NCBI GenBank assembly: GCA_028869355.1
Contig: JAGWSK010000545.1
Location: 1-9,025 of the forward strand
Length of the DNA stretch: 9,025 nt
Source of the DNA: Alphaproteobacteria bacterium
GTDB lineage: Bacteria > Pseudomonadota > Alphaproteobacteria > Micropepsales > Micropepsaceae
Direction: 5' to 3'
Position 1 is the stretch's first letter, and every line of letters begins with the position of its first letter. This document shows positions 1 through 6,327 of the stretch, in pieces. The translations under genes were made by a program, and so were the position numbers. The notes beneath the pieces are model-generated. The model ran no database searches and was not told the DNA's origin. It worked only from the letters and a program-made list of their open reading frames with translations.

Positions 1-1986
1 AAACGCGGCCGTGACCTCGCAGAAGAGGAAGAAGAGGGCGCCACCAAGAAGGGCAAGGCGCCCGCCAAAGCTCCCGCTGCGCGAAAGGCGACCCCCGGGG
101 GCCGCAGGGCCGGAAAGCTGACGATCACACGCGCTCTTTCCGAAGACGACGATCGCAGGCGCTCGGACGCTTCATTCCGCCGGCAACTCAACCGCGCCCA
201 CCGGCAGCAACAGGCGGCCCCGCCGGCGGGGCCGCGCGAAGTCGTCATTCCCGAAACCATTACCGTTGCCGAGCTGGCAAACAGGATGGCGCGCCGCGGC
301 GTCGATGTCATCAAGGTGCTGATGAAGAGCGGCATGATGGCAACGACAAATGATACCATCGATGCCGATACCGCCGAATTGGTGGCAACCGAGTTGGGCC
401 ATTCGGTTAAGCGCGTTGCCGAATCCGATGTTCTCGAAGGCTTGCGCGGCGGTGCCGACCAACCCGCGGAGCTTAGCTCCCGGCCGCCGATCGTCACCGT
501 GATGGGCCATGTCGATCATGGCAAGACCTCCCTGCTTGATGCTCTGCGCAAGACCGATGTTGCCGCGGGCGAAGCCGGCGGTATCACCCAGCACATTGGT
601 GCCTACCAGGTGCAATTGCGGTCCGGCGCGAAGATCACCTTCCTCGACACGCCGGGTCACGCGGCGTTCACGGCGATGCGCGCGCGTGGCGCCAAAGTGA
701 CGGATATTGTCGTACTGGTGGTCGCCGCCGACGATGGCGTGATGCCGCAAACCGTCGAGGCGATTTCGCACGCGAAAGCCGCGAGAGTCCCGATCATCGT
801 CGCCATCAACAAGATTGACAAAAACGACGCCAATCCGATGCGCGTCAAAAACGAGTTGTTGCAGCACGAGATCCAGGTGGAAGACCTGGGCGGTGATGTG
901 CTCGCGGTCGAAGTCTCGGCCACCAAGGGAATCGGTCTCGAGAAACTGGAAGAAGCCATTCTGCTGCAATCCGAAGTGCTCGACCTTAAGGCCAATCCAG
1001 ACCGGCCTGCCGACGGAGCCGTGGTGGAAGCCAAACTCGATAAAGGCCGCGGTCCGGTGGCCACCGTGCTGGTGCAGCGCGGCACGTTGCGGCAGGGCGA
1101 TATCATCGTTGCGGGCGCCGAATGGGGACGTGTGCGCGCACTCGTCAATGACCGCGGCGAGATGCTGGAGGAAGCCGGACCTTCGGTGCCCGTCGAAGTG
1201 CTTGGCCTTTCGGCGGCGCCCGAACCCGGCGACGAATTCGTGGTCGTGGAGTCGGAAGCGCGTGCCCGCGAAGTCACGGAATATCGCGATCGCAAGCGGC
1301 GCGAGAGCCGTCACGCTACGGTCAGCCGGCAATCGCTGGACCAACTGCTGAAGAGCCGGAAAGAAGGCGAAAAGAAGCTGCTTCCGATTGTGGTCAAATC
1401 CGATGTTCAGGGATCACTGGAAGCCATCGACGGCGCCTTGAGCAAGCTTGGGACCGATGAAGTCGCCGTGCAGATTCTGCATGGCGGCGTGGGTGGTATC
1501 ACTGAATCCGATGTCATCCTCGCCCACGCGTCGGGTGCCGTGATCATCGGCTTCAATGTGCGGGCCAATGCGCAAGCGCGCGAACGCGCCCGGCGTGAAG
1601 GCGTCGAAATCCGCTATTACAATATTATTTACAACGTGATCGATGATGTGCGTTCAGCCCTGTCCGGCATGCTGGTTCCGGAGACGCGTGAACGCTTCCT
1701 TGGCAATGCGGAAATCCTCGAGGTGTTCAATATCTCGAAAGTGGGCAAGGTCGCGGGTTGCCGCGTCACCGAAGGACTGGTGCGCCGCGGCGCGAAAGTC
1801 CGGCTGGTCCGCGATGACGTGGTGATTCATGAAGGCGATCTCTCGACGTTGAAGCGCTTCAAGGATGAGGTGCGCGAGGTGCAGGCCGGGCAGGAATGCG
1901 GCATGGCTTTTGCGAATTATCAGGATATCCAGAAGGGCGACACCATCGAGTGTTACGAAGTGGAGACGATCCGGCGCACGCTGTGA
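1..1986 (+). CDS. infB: Translation initiation factor IF-2, 3' part (5' end outside window)
   Basis: GTPase that brings initiator tRNA to the 30S subunit and promotes 50S joining in the cytoplasm. The frame is open from base 1 and ends at TGA 1984-1986, giving 661 visible residues; the start lies upstream. Order of parts: a charged low-complexity N-terminal extension with a Glu run and Lys/Ala-rich stretch, then GKLTITRAL (about residue 39), typical of alphaproteobacterial IF-2. The IF2_N domain begins near VVIPETITVAELANRM (about residue 82). The G domain has G1 GHVDHGKT (bases 505-528), G2 region GGITQHIGA, G3 DTPGH (646-660), G4 NKID (808-819) and G5 SATKG (916-930). Domains II, III and the fMet-tRNA-binding C-terminal domain IV follow and appear complete to the usual T-I-R-R-T-L-like end. 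It is followed after 21 nt by rbfA, the conserved order. Choosing an internal ATG such as 286 would cut the IF2_N domain, so the gene is a window-truncated CDS. Confidence 0.98.
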   Translation, partial: KRGRDLAEEEEEGATKKGKAPAKAPAARKATPGGRRAGKLTITRALSEDDDRRRSDASFRRQLNRAHRQQQAAPPAGPREVVIPETITVAELANRMARRGVDVIKVLMKSGMMATTNDTIDADTAELVATELGHSVKRVAESDVLEGLRGGADQPAELSSRPPIVTVMGHVDHGKTSLLDALRKTDVAAGEAGGITQHIGAYQVQLRSGAKITFLDTPGHAAFTAMRARGAKVTDIVVLVVAADDGVMPQTVEAISHAKAARVPIIVAINKIDKNDANPMRVKNELLQHEIQVEDLGGDVLAVEVSATKGIGLEKLEEAILLQSEVLDLKANPDRPADGAVVEAKLDKGRGPVATVLVQRGTLRQGDIIVAGAEWGRVRALVNDRGEMLEEAGPSVPVEVLGLSAAPEPGDEFVVVESEARAREVTEYRDRKRRESRHATVSRQSLDQLLKSRKEGEKKLLPIVVKSDVQGSLEAIDGALSKLGTDEVAVQILHGGVGGITESDVILAHASGAVIIGFNVRANAQARERARREGVEIRYYNIIYNVIDDVRSALSGMLVPETRERFLGNAEILEVFNISKVGKVAGCRVTEGLVRRGAKVRLVRDDVVIHEGDLSTLKRFKDEVREVQAGQECGMAFANYQDIQKGDTIECYEVETIRRTL

Positions 1987-2007
1987 TGTGCGCCGATTCG
2001 GATTCTC

Positions 2008-2448
2008 ATGTCTCGGCATCGCAACCGGTCAGCAACCCAGGCGGGTCCCTCGCAACGGCAATTGCGCGTTGGCGAAATGCTGCGCCACACGCTGTCCGAC
2101 ATTCTGCGCAACACGGAAATCCGTGACCCGGATCTCACCGGCATATCGGTGACTGTGACCCAGGTGAAGCCTTCACCCGATATGAGGCACGCGACGGTAT
2201 TTGTCGAACCGCTGGGCGGCATCAACGCGCCCGCGGTGTTGGCTGCACTCAATCGTCATCGTGGTTTCTTAAGGGGCGAGCTGGGACGTACCATCGAACT
2301 GAAATTCACCCCCGAATTGCGGTTCATCGAGGACACTTCCTTCGCGGAAGCCGAACGCATCGAAACGATCCTGCATTCGGAAAAAGTCGCGCGCGATATC
2401 AATATCGGCGGTGAAGCGCCCGAGGACGACGATGGCCCGCAGGCGTAA
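2008..2448 (+). CDS. rbfA: 30S ribosome-binding factor A
   Basis: Small KH-fold protein that binds the immature 30S subunit near helix 1 of 16S rRNA and helps late maturation, also in cold adaptation. It has 146 codons, with family features RQLRVGEMLRHTLSDIL near the start, VTQVKPSPDMRHATVFVEPL in the middle and PELRFIEDTSFAEAERIE toward the end. A short acidic tail (EAPEDDDGPQA) closes it. The length is a little above the roughly 130 residues of the E. coli protein, mostly because of N- and C-terminal extensions. ATG 2008 is the only ATG between the infB stop and the conserved region in this frame. No convincing Shine-Dalgarno sequence precedes it, so ribosomes terminating on infB 21 nt upstream may supply it by coupling (inference). 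The 3' end overlaps truB by 17 nt. Confidence 0.96.
   Translation: MSRHRNRSATQAGPSQRQLRVGEMLRHTLSDILRNTEIRDPDLTGISVTVTQVKPSPDMRHATVFVEPLGGINAPAVLAALNRHRGFLRGELGRTIELKFTPELRFIEDTSFAEAERIETILHSEKVARDINIGGEAPEDDDGPQA
2422..2426 (+). promoter_or_regulatory. Shine-Dalgarno for truB inside rbfA
   Basis: GAGGA lies five bases before ATG 2432 and inside the last codons of rbfA. It supports ATG 2432 as the truB start over the in-frame GTG at 2411. It also implies that truB ribosomes load on mRNA still being translated for rbfA. Confidence 0.65.
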
Positions 2449-3397
2449 AGCTTCTTCCGTCCACGGTTGGGTGGTTCTGGACAAGCCGAAGGGAATGACT
2501 TCAACCCAGGCTGTGGCACGGGTTCGGGGATTGTTCGATGCCGCGAAGGCCGGCCATGCCGGAACGCTGGATCCGCTGGCGACGGGTGTGCTCGCCGTTG
2601 CGCTCGGCGAAGCGACCAAGACGATCCCTTTTGCAGTCGATGGCGACAAGAAATATCGCTTTGTCGCGCGCTGGGGTGAGGCACGCGACACCGATGATGC
2701 CGATGGCAAGCCCACCGCCTGGTCCGACAAACGGCCGACGCGCGAACAAATTCTTGCCGCCCTGCCGAAGTTCATCGGCGAGATTATGCAGGTGCCGCCG
2801 GCCTTTTCGGCAATCAAGGTCGCGGGCGAACGGGCCTATGATATCGCCCGTGGCGGTGAGATGCCGTCGCTGGCCGCGCGCCCTGTGGCGATCCACGACG
2901 CGTGCTTGGGCGACATTCCTGACCCCGACCACGCGGTTTTTGAGGTCGAATGCGGCAAGGGGTCCTATATTCGCGCCTGGGTTCGCGATCTTGCCCAGGC
3001 GCTCGGCACCTATGGCCATGTCACCGAATTGCGCCGGCTGAAAGCCGGCCCATTCTCCCTTTCCGCCGCGATTTCGCTGGAATCGCTGGAGGCTTTCCGC
3101 CATAGTCCGGCCGCCTTCGAGTATTTGAGGCCCATTGCGACTGCGCTGGACGGCATCCCGGCGTTGGCCGTAACGGATCCGGATTCGGTTCGCCTCCGGA
3201 GCGGCAACGCCATTGTGATCCGCGCGCCGTTATTCGCGCGATTGATCGAACAGCAGTCCGCCGGTGAACCGGGACGGCAAATCGACGGCCAGACCGTTTA
3301 CCTCGCGACAGCCAAAGGCGAGCCAGTTGCGCTTGCTGAAATCGCCGAGGGCGAGCTCCGGCCGTTCCGGGTGTTCAATTTCGGCGCGGGCCTGTAA
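2432..3397 (+). CDS. truB: tRNA pseudouridine(55) synthase
   Basis: Converts U55 of the T-loop of nearly all elongator tRNAs to pseudouridine and can act as a tRNA folding chaperone. It has 321 residues from ATG 2432. The family start W-V-V-L-D-K-P-K-G-M-T-S (residues 13-24) is followed by the catalytic motif GHAGTLDPLATG, with the nucleophile Asp at residue 47. Next come KKYRFVARWGE with Tyr75, the substrate-stacking position of the family, DTDDADG, and VPPAFSAIKVAGERAYDIAR. The segment KGSYIRAWVRDLAQ is the conserved binding-loop region. The C-terminal part from about LDGIPALAV is the small PUA-like domain. MARRRKASS is a normal alphaproteobacterial N-terminus; starting at GTG 2411 would add seven residues without family support. 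It overlaps rbfA by 17 nt and is 28 nt from rpsO, so it belongs to the same operon. Confidence 0.97.
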   Translation: MARRRKASSVHGWVVLDKPKGMTSTQAVARVRGLFDAAKAGHAGTLDPLATGVLAVALGEATKTIPFAVDGDKKYRFVARWGEARDTDDADGKPTAWSDKRPTREQILAALPKFIGEIMQVPPAFSAIKVAGERAYDIARGGEMPSLAARPVAIHDACLGDIPDPDHAVFEVECGKGSYIRAWVRDLAQALGTYGHVTELRRLKAGPFSLSAAISLESLEAFRHSPAAFEYLRPIATALDGIPALAVTDPDSVRLRSGNAIVIRAPLFARLIEQQSAGEPGRQIDGQTVYLATAKGEPVALAEIAEGELRPFRVFNFGAGL

Positions 3398-3413
3398 CGG
3401 CCGGCCACAACGC

Positions 3414-3418
3414 AGGAT
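3414..3418 (+). promoter_or_regulatory. Shine-Dalgarno for rpsO
   Basis: AGGAT sits seven bases before ATG 3426, within the 28-nt truB-rpsO gap. The nearer ATG at 3417 is followed directly by TAG, so it cannot be a start. This fixes 3426 as the start of rpsO. Confidence 0.6.
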
Positions 3419-3425
3419 GTAGACG

Positions 3426-3695
3426 ATGTCCGTAACCGCTGAGCGGAAAAAAGAAGTCATGGCCGAGTATGCGACCTCGGAGGGCGATACCGGTTCACCC
3501 GAGGTCCAGGTCGCAGTTCTGTCGGAGCGCATCACCAATCTGACAAAGCATTTCGAGACGCACAGCAAGGACAATCACTCCCGTCGCGGGTTGATCAAGC
3601 TGGTGTCGCAGCGGCGCGGTCTTCTGAATTACCTCAAATCGAAAGACAAGGCACGCTACGACTCGCTGATCCAGCGCCTGGGTCTGCGCCGCTGA
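3426..3695 (+). CDS. rpsO: 30S ribosomal protein S15
   Basis: Primary-binding small-subunit protein that contacts the 16S rRNA three-way junction (helices 20-22) and helps form an intersubunit bridge. It has 89 residues, the same as E. coli S15. Diagnostic stretches are DTGSPEVQVAVLSERITNLT, the rRNA-binding KDNHSRRGLIKLVSQRRGLL and NYLKSKDKARYDSLIQRLGL at the C-terminus. S15 represses its own mRNA in several bacteria by binding a leader structure. Here the upstream gap is only 28 nt, so any such element would have to include the 3' end of truB; I see no clear one. The gene is followed by a hairpin-rich 270-nt spacer before pnp, as in other rpsO-pnp loci. Confidence 0.98.
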   Translation: MSVTAERKKEVMAEYATSEGDTGSPEVQVAVLSERITNLTKHFETHSKDNHSRRGLIKLVSQRRGLLNYLKSKDKARYDSLIQRLGLRR

Positions 3696-3706
3696 ACGGC
3701 GGCCAT

Positions 3707-3747
3707 CTTCGTGTGGAAATTTCCGGCGGCGCAGCGGCGACACGAAG
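3707..3747 (+). repeat. Inverted repeat (8-bp stem) just after rpsO
   Basis: CTTCGTGT at 3707-3714 is the exact reverse complement of ACACGAAG at 3740-3747, leaving a 25-nt loop. The loop begins with the palindrome GGAAATTTCC (3715-3724). The structure starts 12 nt after the rpsO stop. No T-run follows it, so it does not look like an intrinsic terminator. By analogy with the E. coli rpsO-pnp spacer it could protect the rpsO 3' end or be a double-strand RNase target. That role is inference; the stem itself is seen directly. Confidence 0.5.
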
Positions 3748-3792
3748 GACGCGCCCTCCTGCATATCCATCACCGGTTCGGATGAACGGAAT

Positions 3793-3910
3793 TCCGCCTT
3801 CGTCAAGACTTCGGCGGACCAAGTGCATCAATGCTCGCCCGCCGAAGCTTTCAGCGGAGGCGGGTCGGCGCAACATGAGCGTCAATTCAAACATACCCGC
3901 TTTTTGTTTT
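3793..3910 (+). promoter_or_regulatory. Candidate alternative-fold (attenuator-like) leader upstream of pnp
   Basis: Five complementary segments overlap so that neighbouring pairings exclude one another. Segment 1 TCCGCC (3793-3798) can pair with segment 2 GGCGGA (3813-3818). Segment 2 in its longer form CTTCGGCGG (3809-3817) pairs perfectly over 9 bp with segment 3 CCGCCGAAG (3839-3847). Segment 3 in the form CCCGCC (3838-3843) pairs with segment 4 GGCGGG (3859-3864). Segment 4 as GCGGGT (3860-3865) pairs with segment 5 ACCCGC (3895-3900), directly before TTTTTGTTTT. Pairing 1:2 plus 3:4 would block the last hairpin; pairing 2:3 would release it. The complementarity is seen directly. A regulatory role is inference, and GGCGG/CCGCC words are common in GC-rich DNA, so chance is a real alternative. 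Confidence 0.4.
3860..3910 (+). terminator. Possible intrinsic terminator between rpsO and pnp
   Basis: GCGGGT (3860-3865) and ACCCGC (3895-3900) form a 6-bp GC-rich stem followed at once by TTTTTGTTTT (3901-3910). The 29-nt loop can itself form a smaller hairpin, GGCGC (3867-3871) with GCGTC (3879-3883), including one G-U pair. The placement after rpsO and the T-run fit a partial terminator that would lower readthrough into pnp. The short stem and large loop make efficiency uncertain. Confidence 0.45.
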
Positions 3911-3927
3911 CATCAAGCAGGCAAGGT

Positions 3928-3947
3928 CCGCGGCAATCCGGCCGCGG
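3928..3947 (+). repeat. Short GC hairpin next to the pnp ribosome-binding site
   Basis: CCGCGG occurs at 3928-3933 and again at 3942-3947. The word is its own reverse complement, so the copies form a 6-bp all-GC stem with an 8-nt loop. The stem ends six bases before the pnp Shine-Dalgarno. It may affect ribosome access or protect the pnp 5' end, but that is inference. Confidence 0.4.
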
Positions 3948-3952
3948 CAGAA

Positions 3953-3959
3953 AAGGAAG
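3953..3959 (+). promoter_or_regulatory. Shine-Dalgarno for pnp
   Basis: AAGGAAG lies six bases before ATG 3966 and supports that start. I see no confident sigma-70-type promoter in the spacer, so whether pnp has its own promoter remains open. Confidence 0.6.
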
Positions 3960-3965
3960 CAAGCA

Positions 3966-6113
3966 ATGTTCAATATGATTCGCGAGGAGATCGAGTGGGG
4001 CGGGCGCAAGCTCGTTCTTGAAACTGGAAAGATCGCGCGCCAGGCAGACGGCGCAGTTATGGCCATTTACGGCGAGACGGTCGTTCTCGCGACTGCGGTC
4101 GGCGAGAGGGAGCCAAAGCCCGGAATCGATTTCTTCCCGCTCACGGTCAATTATCAGGAAAAATTCTACGCTTCGGGCAAAATCCCGGGGGGTTACTTCA
4201 AACGCGAAGGGCGTCCGACAGAACGCGAAACACTGGTTTCGCGGCTGATCGACCGGCCGATCCGGCCGCTTTTCGTCCCCGGCTATCGCAACGAAACCCA
4301 GATCATCGTCACCGTTCTCAGCCATGACCTCGAGAACGAACCCGACATTGTCGCTATGGTCGCAGCATCGGCGGCGCTGACGCTTTCGGGCATTCCGTTC
4401 ATGGGTCCGATCGGCGCGGCGCGCGTCGGCTACATCGCAGGGGATTACAAACTCAATCCGCAGATTGACGAAATGACCAACTCCGAACTCGATCTCGTGG
4501 TCGCGGGGACGGCCGACGCGGTGCTGATGGTGGAATCCGAGGCCAAAGAGCTGTCCGAAGATGTAATGCTCGGTGCGGTCATGTTCGGGCACCGCCAGAT
4601 GCAAGCCGTCATCAACGGCATCATCCGGCTTGCCGAACGTGCCGCGAAAGAGCCGCGCGAATTGCATACGGCCGAGTATGCCGCCGAAGGCGAGTTGCTG
4701 TCCCGGCATGCAGAAGAACAATTGAAGTCTGCCTATCAAATTCCGGAAAAGGCCAAACGCCACGAGCGCATCGATGCGATCAAGGCCGAAGCCGAAGCTG
4801 CTCTGGGCGGCGATGAACCCGGCAAGGTAGCACCCGCGCTGATGGGCAAGCTGTTCAAGCAATTGGAAAGCCGCGTGATGCGCAGTTCGGTGATCGAGAC
4901 CAGCCGCCGCATCGATGGGCGCGATCTTAAGACTGTCCGGCCGATTACGTCGCAGGTGGGCATTCTGCCGCGCGCGCATGGCAGCGCGTTATTCACGCGC
5001 GGCGAAACCCAGGCACTCGTGGTGACGACACTTGGCACCGGCGAGGATGAGCAGTTCGTCGATTCCCTGGAAGGGACTTACAAGCAGCATTTCATGCTGC
5101 ACTACAATTTCCCACCCTATTCGGTCGGTGAAGTCGGCCGCATGACCGGCGCGGGAAGGCGCGAAATCGGCCATGGCAAACTCGCCTGGCGGGCCATCAA
5201 TCCGCTGCTGCCGGATAAGACGGTCTTTCCGTATACGATTAGGGTTGTCTCGGAGATCACGGAATCCAATGGCTCGTCATCCATGGCGACGGTATGCGGT
5301 TCGTCACTGGCTTTGATGGATGCCGGTGTTCCGCTGAAACGGCCAGTGGCTGGCATTGCGATGGGTCTGATCCTCGAAGGTCAAAAATACGCGGTCCTCT
5401 CCGACATTCTCGGCGACGAGGACCATCTCGGCGACATGGACTTCAAGGTGGCGGGCACGGAGACGGGCGTCACCTCGCTGCAGATGGACATCAAGATCAC
5501 CGGCATCACCGAAGAGATCATGCGGGTCGCGCTCAATCAGGCAAAAGATGGACGCATGCATATCCTCGGCGAAATGGCCAAAGCGATTGCGGCTGCTCGC
5601 TCCGAACTCGGCGTTCACGCACCACGCATCGAGACGATCAAGATCCCGACGGACAAGATCCGCGAGGTCATCGGATCGGGCGGCAAGGTGATCCGTGAAA
5701 TCGTCGAGAAAACCGGCGCCAAGATCGACATCCAGGATGATGGGACGGTCAAGGTCGCGAGCTCGGATGCCGATTCCATCAAGGCGGCGCTCAGATGGAT
5801 CAAATCCATTGTCGCAGAACCGGAGGTCGGCGAAGTTTATGAAGGCAAGGTCGTCAAGATCATGGACTTCGGCGCCTTCGTGAATTTCTTCGGGCCCCGC
5901 GATGGCCTCGTGCACATCTCCGAACTCGCACCCAAGCGGGTGGCAAAGGTCACCGATATCGTCAAGGAAGGCGACATGGTCAAAGTCAAACTGATCGGCA
6001 TGGATGAACGAGGCAAGGTCCGCCTGTCCATGAAAGCCGTCGATCAGGCTACCGGCGAGGACCTGACCAGGAAACAGCAGCAAGCAGTGGAAGGCGAACA
6101 GCAGGTTAGTTGA
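3966..6113 (+). CDS. pnp: Polynucleotide phosphorylase (PNPase)
   Basis: Phosphorolytic 3'-5' exoribonuclease and polymerase, a homotrimer acting in mRNA decay and RNA quality control. It has 715 residues, close to the 711 of E. coli. Order: first RNase PH domain (about 10-145) with YQEKFYASGKIPGGYFKREG and LIDRPIRPLF; all-helical linker (about 150-300); second, catalytic RNase PH domain (about 320-540). Its active-site residues are visible: Arg398-Arg399 in GAGRREIGHG, Ser437-439 in SSSMATVCGSS, and Asp486 and Asp492 in DEDHLGDMD. The KH domain has the GXXG loop as GSGG (570-573). The S1 domain runs from about residue 621 (GEVYEGKVVKIMDFGAFVNF, then DGLVHISEL). The tail after S1 is short and Gln-rich. 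The start is fixed by the Shine-Dalgarno and the usual MFNMIREEIEW beginning. In enterobacteria PNPase represses its own mRNA through an RNase III-cut leader stem; the structured spacer here could serve similarly (inference). The zinc-binding gene follows after 4 nt. Confidence 0.98.
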   Translation: MFNMIREEIEWGGRKLVLETGKIARQADGAVMAIYGETVVLATAVGEREPKPGIDFFPLTVNYQEKFYASGKIPGGYFKREGRPTERETLVSRLIDRPIRPLFVPGYRNETQIIVTVLSHDLENEPDIVAMVAASAALTLSGIPFMGPIGAARVGYIAGDYKLNPQIDEMTNSELDLVVAGTADAVLMVESEAKELSEDVMLGAVMFGHRQMQAVINGIIRLAERAAKEPRELHTAEYAAEGELLSRHAEEQLKSAYQIPEKAKRHERIDAIKAEAEAALGGDEPGKVAPALMGKLFKQLESRVMRSSVIETSRRIDGRDLKTVRPITSQVGILPRAHGSALFTRGETQALVVTTLGTGEDEQFVDSLEGTYKQHFMLHYNFPPYSVGEVGRMTGAGRREIGHGKLAWRAINPLLPDKTVFPYTIRVVSEITESNGSSSMATVCGSSLALMDAGVPLKRPVAGIAMGLILEGQKYAVLSDILGDEDHLGDMDFKVAGTETGVTSLQMDIKITGITEEIMRVALNQAKDGRMHILGEMAKAIAAARSELGVHAPRIETIKIPTDKIREVIGSGGKVIREIVEKTGAKIDIQDDGTVKVASSDADSIKAALRWIKSIVAEPEVGEVYEGKVVKIMDFGAFVNFFGPRDGLVHISELAPKRVAKVTDIVKEGDMVKVKLIGMDERGKVRLSMKAVDQATGEDLTRKQQQAVEGEQQVS

Positions 6114-6117
6114 AGCG

Positions 6118-6327
6118 ATGAGCAACAACATTCCCGCGCCCGAAATCGTGGTCGTCGACCGCACTCGCGTGGTCTGCGATGGCAGCGGGCCGGCTCTGGG
6201 CCACCCCAGGGTGTACATGGAGATGGGTGAGCAGGATTTTGTCGAATGCGGCTATTGTGATCGCCGTTTCGTGCTTAGTCCTGAGGCGAAAGCTGCGCGC
6301 GACAGGGGCGAGGCGGTCGATCATTGA
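6118..6327 (+). CDS. zf-CHCC zinc-binding protein, NDUFS6-like
   Basis: A 69-residue soluble protein of the zf-CHCC family, related to the mitochondrial complex I subunit NDUFS6 (13 kDa). The zinc ligands are seen as Cys20, His29, Cys44 and Cys47 (C-x8-H-x14-C-x2-C), in VVCDGSGPALGHPRVYMEM and FVECGYCDRRFVL. The G-H-P-R-V-Y signature is typical of the family. NDUFS6 homologues are known accessory subunits of alphaproteobacterial NADH:quinone oxidoreductase, where the zinc site stabilises the peripheral arm. Whether this copy works there is inference, since no nuo genes are in the window. It starts 4 nt after pnp with only a weak upstream AGG, and its stop overlaps the polA start. Translation may therefore be coupled on both sides. 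Confidence 0.9.
   Translation: MSNNIPAPEIVVVDRTRVVCDGSGPALGHPRVYMEMGEQDFVECGYCDRRFVLSPEAKAARDRGEAVDH
6310..6326 (+). promoter_or_regulatory. polA translation start: GAGG plus TTG codon
   Basis: GAGG (6310-6313) lies ten bases before TTG 6324. In this frame stops lie at 6276-6278 and 6282-6284, and no ATG or GTG occurs before the conserved YLIDGSGF segment (from 6381). TTG 6324 is therefore the only usable start. It overlaps the TGA of the preceding gene (TTGA), suggesting re-initiation by terminating ribosomes. Confidence 0.75.

Noticed and set aside
172..1344. 390-codon open frame on the minus strand opposite infB
   Set aside because: It lies wholly opposite a certain gene, has low-complexity Arg/His/Gly-rich content and no family motif. 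Long antisense frames are expected from GC-rich codon usage.
1986..2126. ATG overlapping the infB stop (TGATG) as a possible gene start
   Set aside because: The frame is not that of rbfA and encodes no recognisable protein; it is a shadow of rbfA.
2411..2431. GTG 2411 as an upstream start for truB
   Set aside because: ATG 2432 has a well-placed GAGGA and gives the usual MARRRK-type N-terminus. The extra seven residues have no support.
3399..3406. GGCCGGCC palindrome between truB and rpsO
   Set aside because: An 8-bp GC palindrome alone has no T-run and no adequate loop. It is expected by chance in such DNA, so I do not call a terminator or operator.
3831..3878. 15-codon Arg-rich small frame (MLARRSFQRRRVGAT) over segments 3 and 4 of the attenuator-like region
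   Set aside because: Its position would suit a leader peptide, but no proper Shine-Dalgarno precedes ATG 3831 and random short frames are frequent. Ribosome profiling could revive it.
3713..4021. 102-codon plus-strand frame across the rpsO-pnp spacer
   Set aside because: It starts at GTG without a ribosome site, overlaps pnp by 56 nt, covers the inverted repeats and resembles no protein family. The spacer is better explained as structured RNA.
3882..4979. 365-codon minus-strand frame opposite pnp
   Set aside because: It is the shadow of conserved PNPase coding sequence, with no domain or ribosome site. The same holds for the minus-strand frames at 5304-6218 and 6321-7196.
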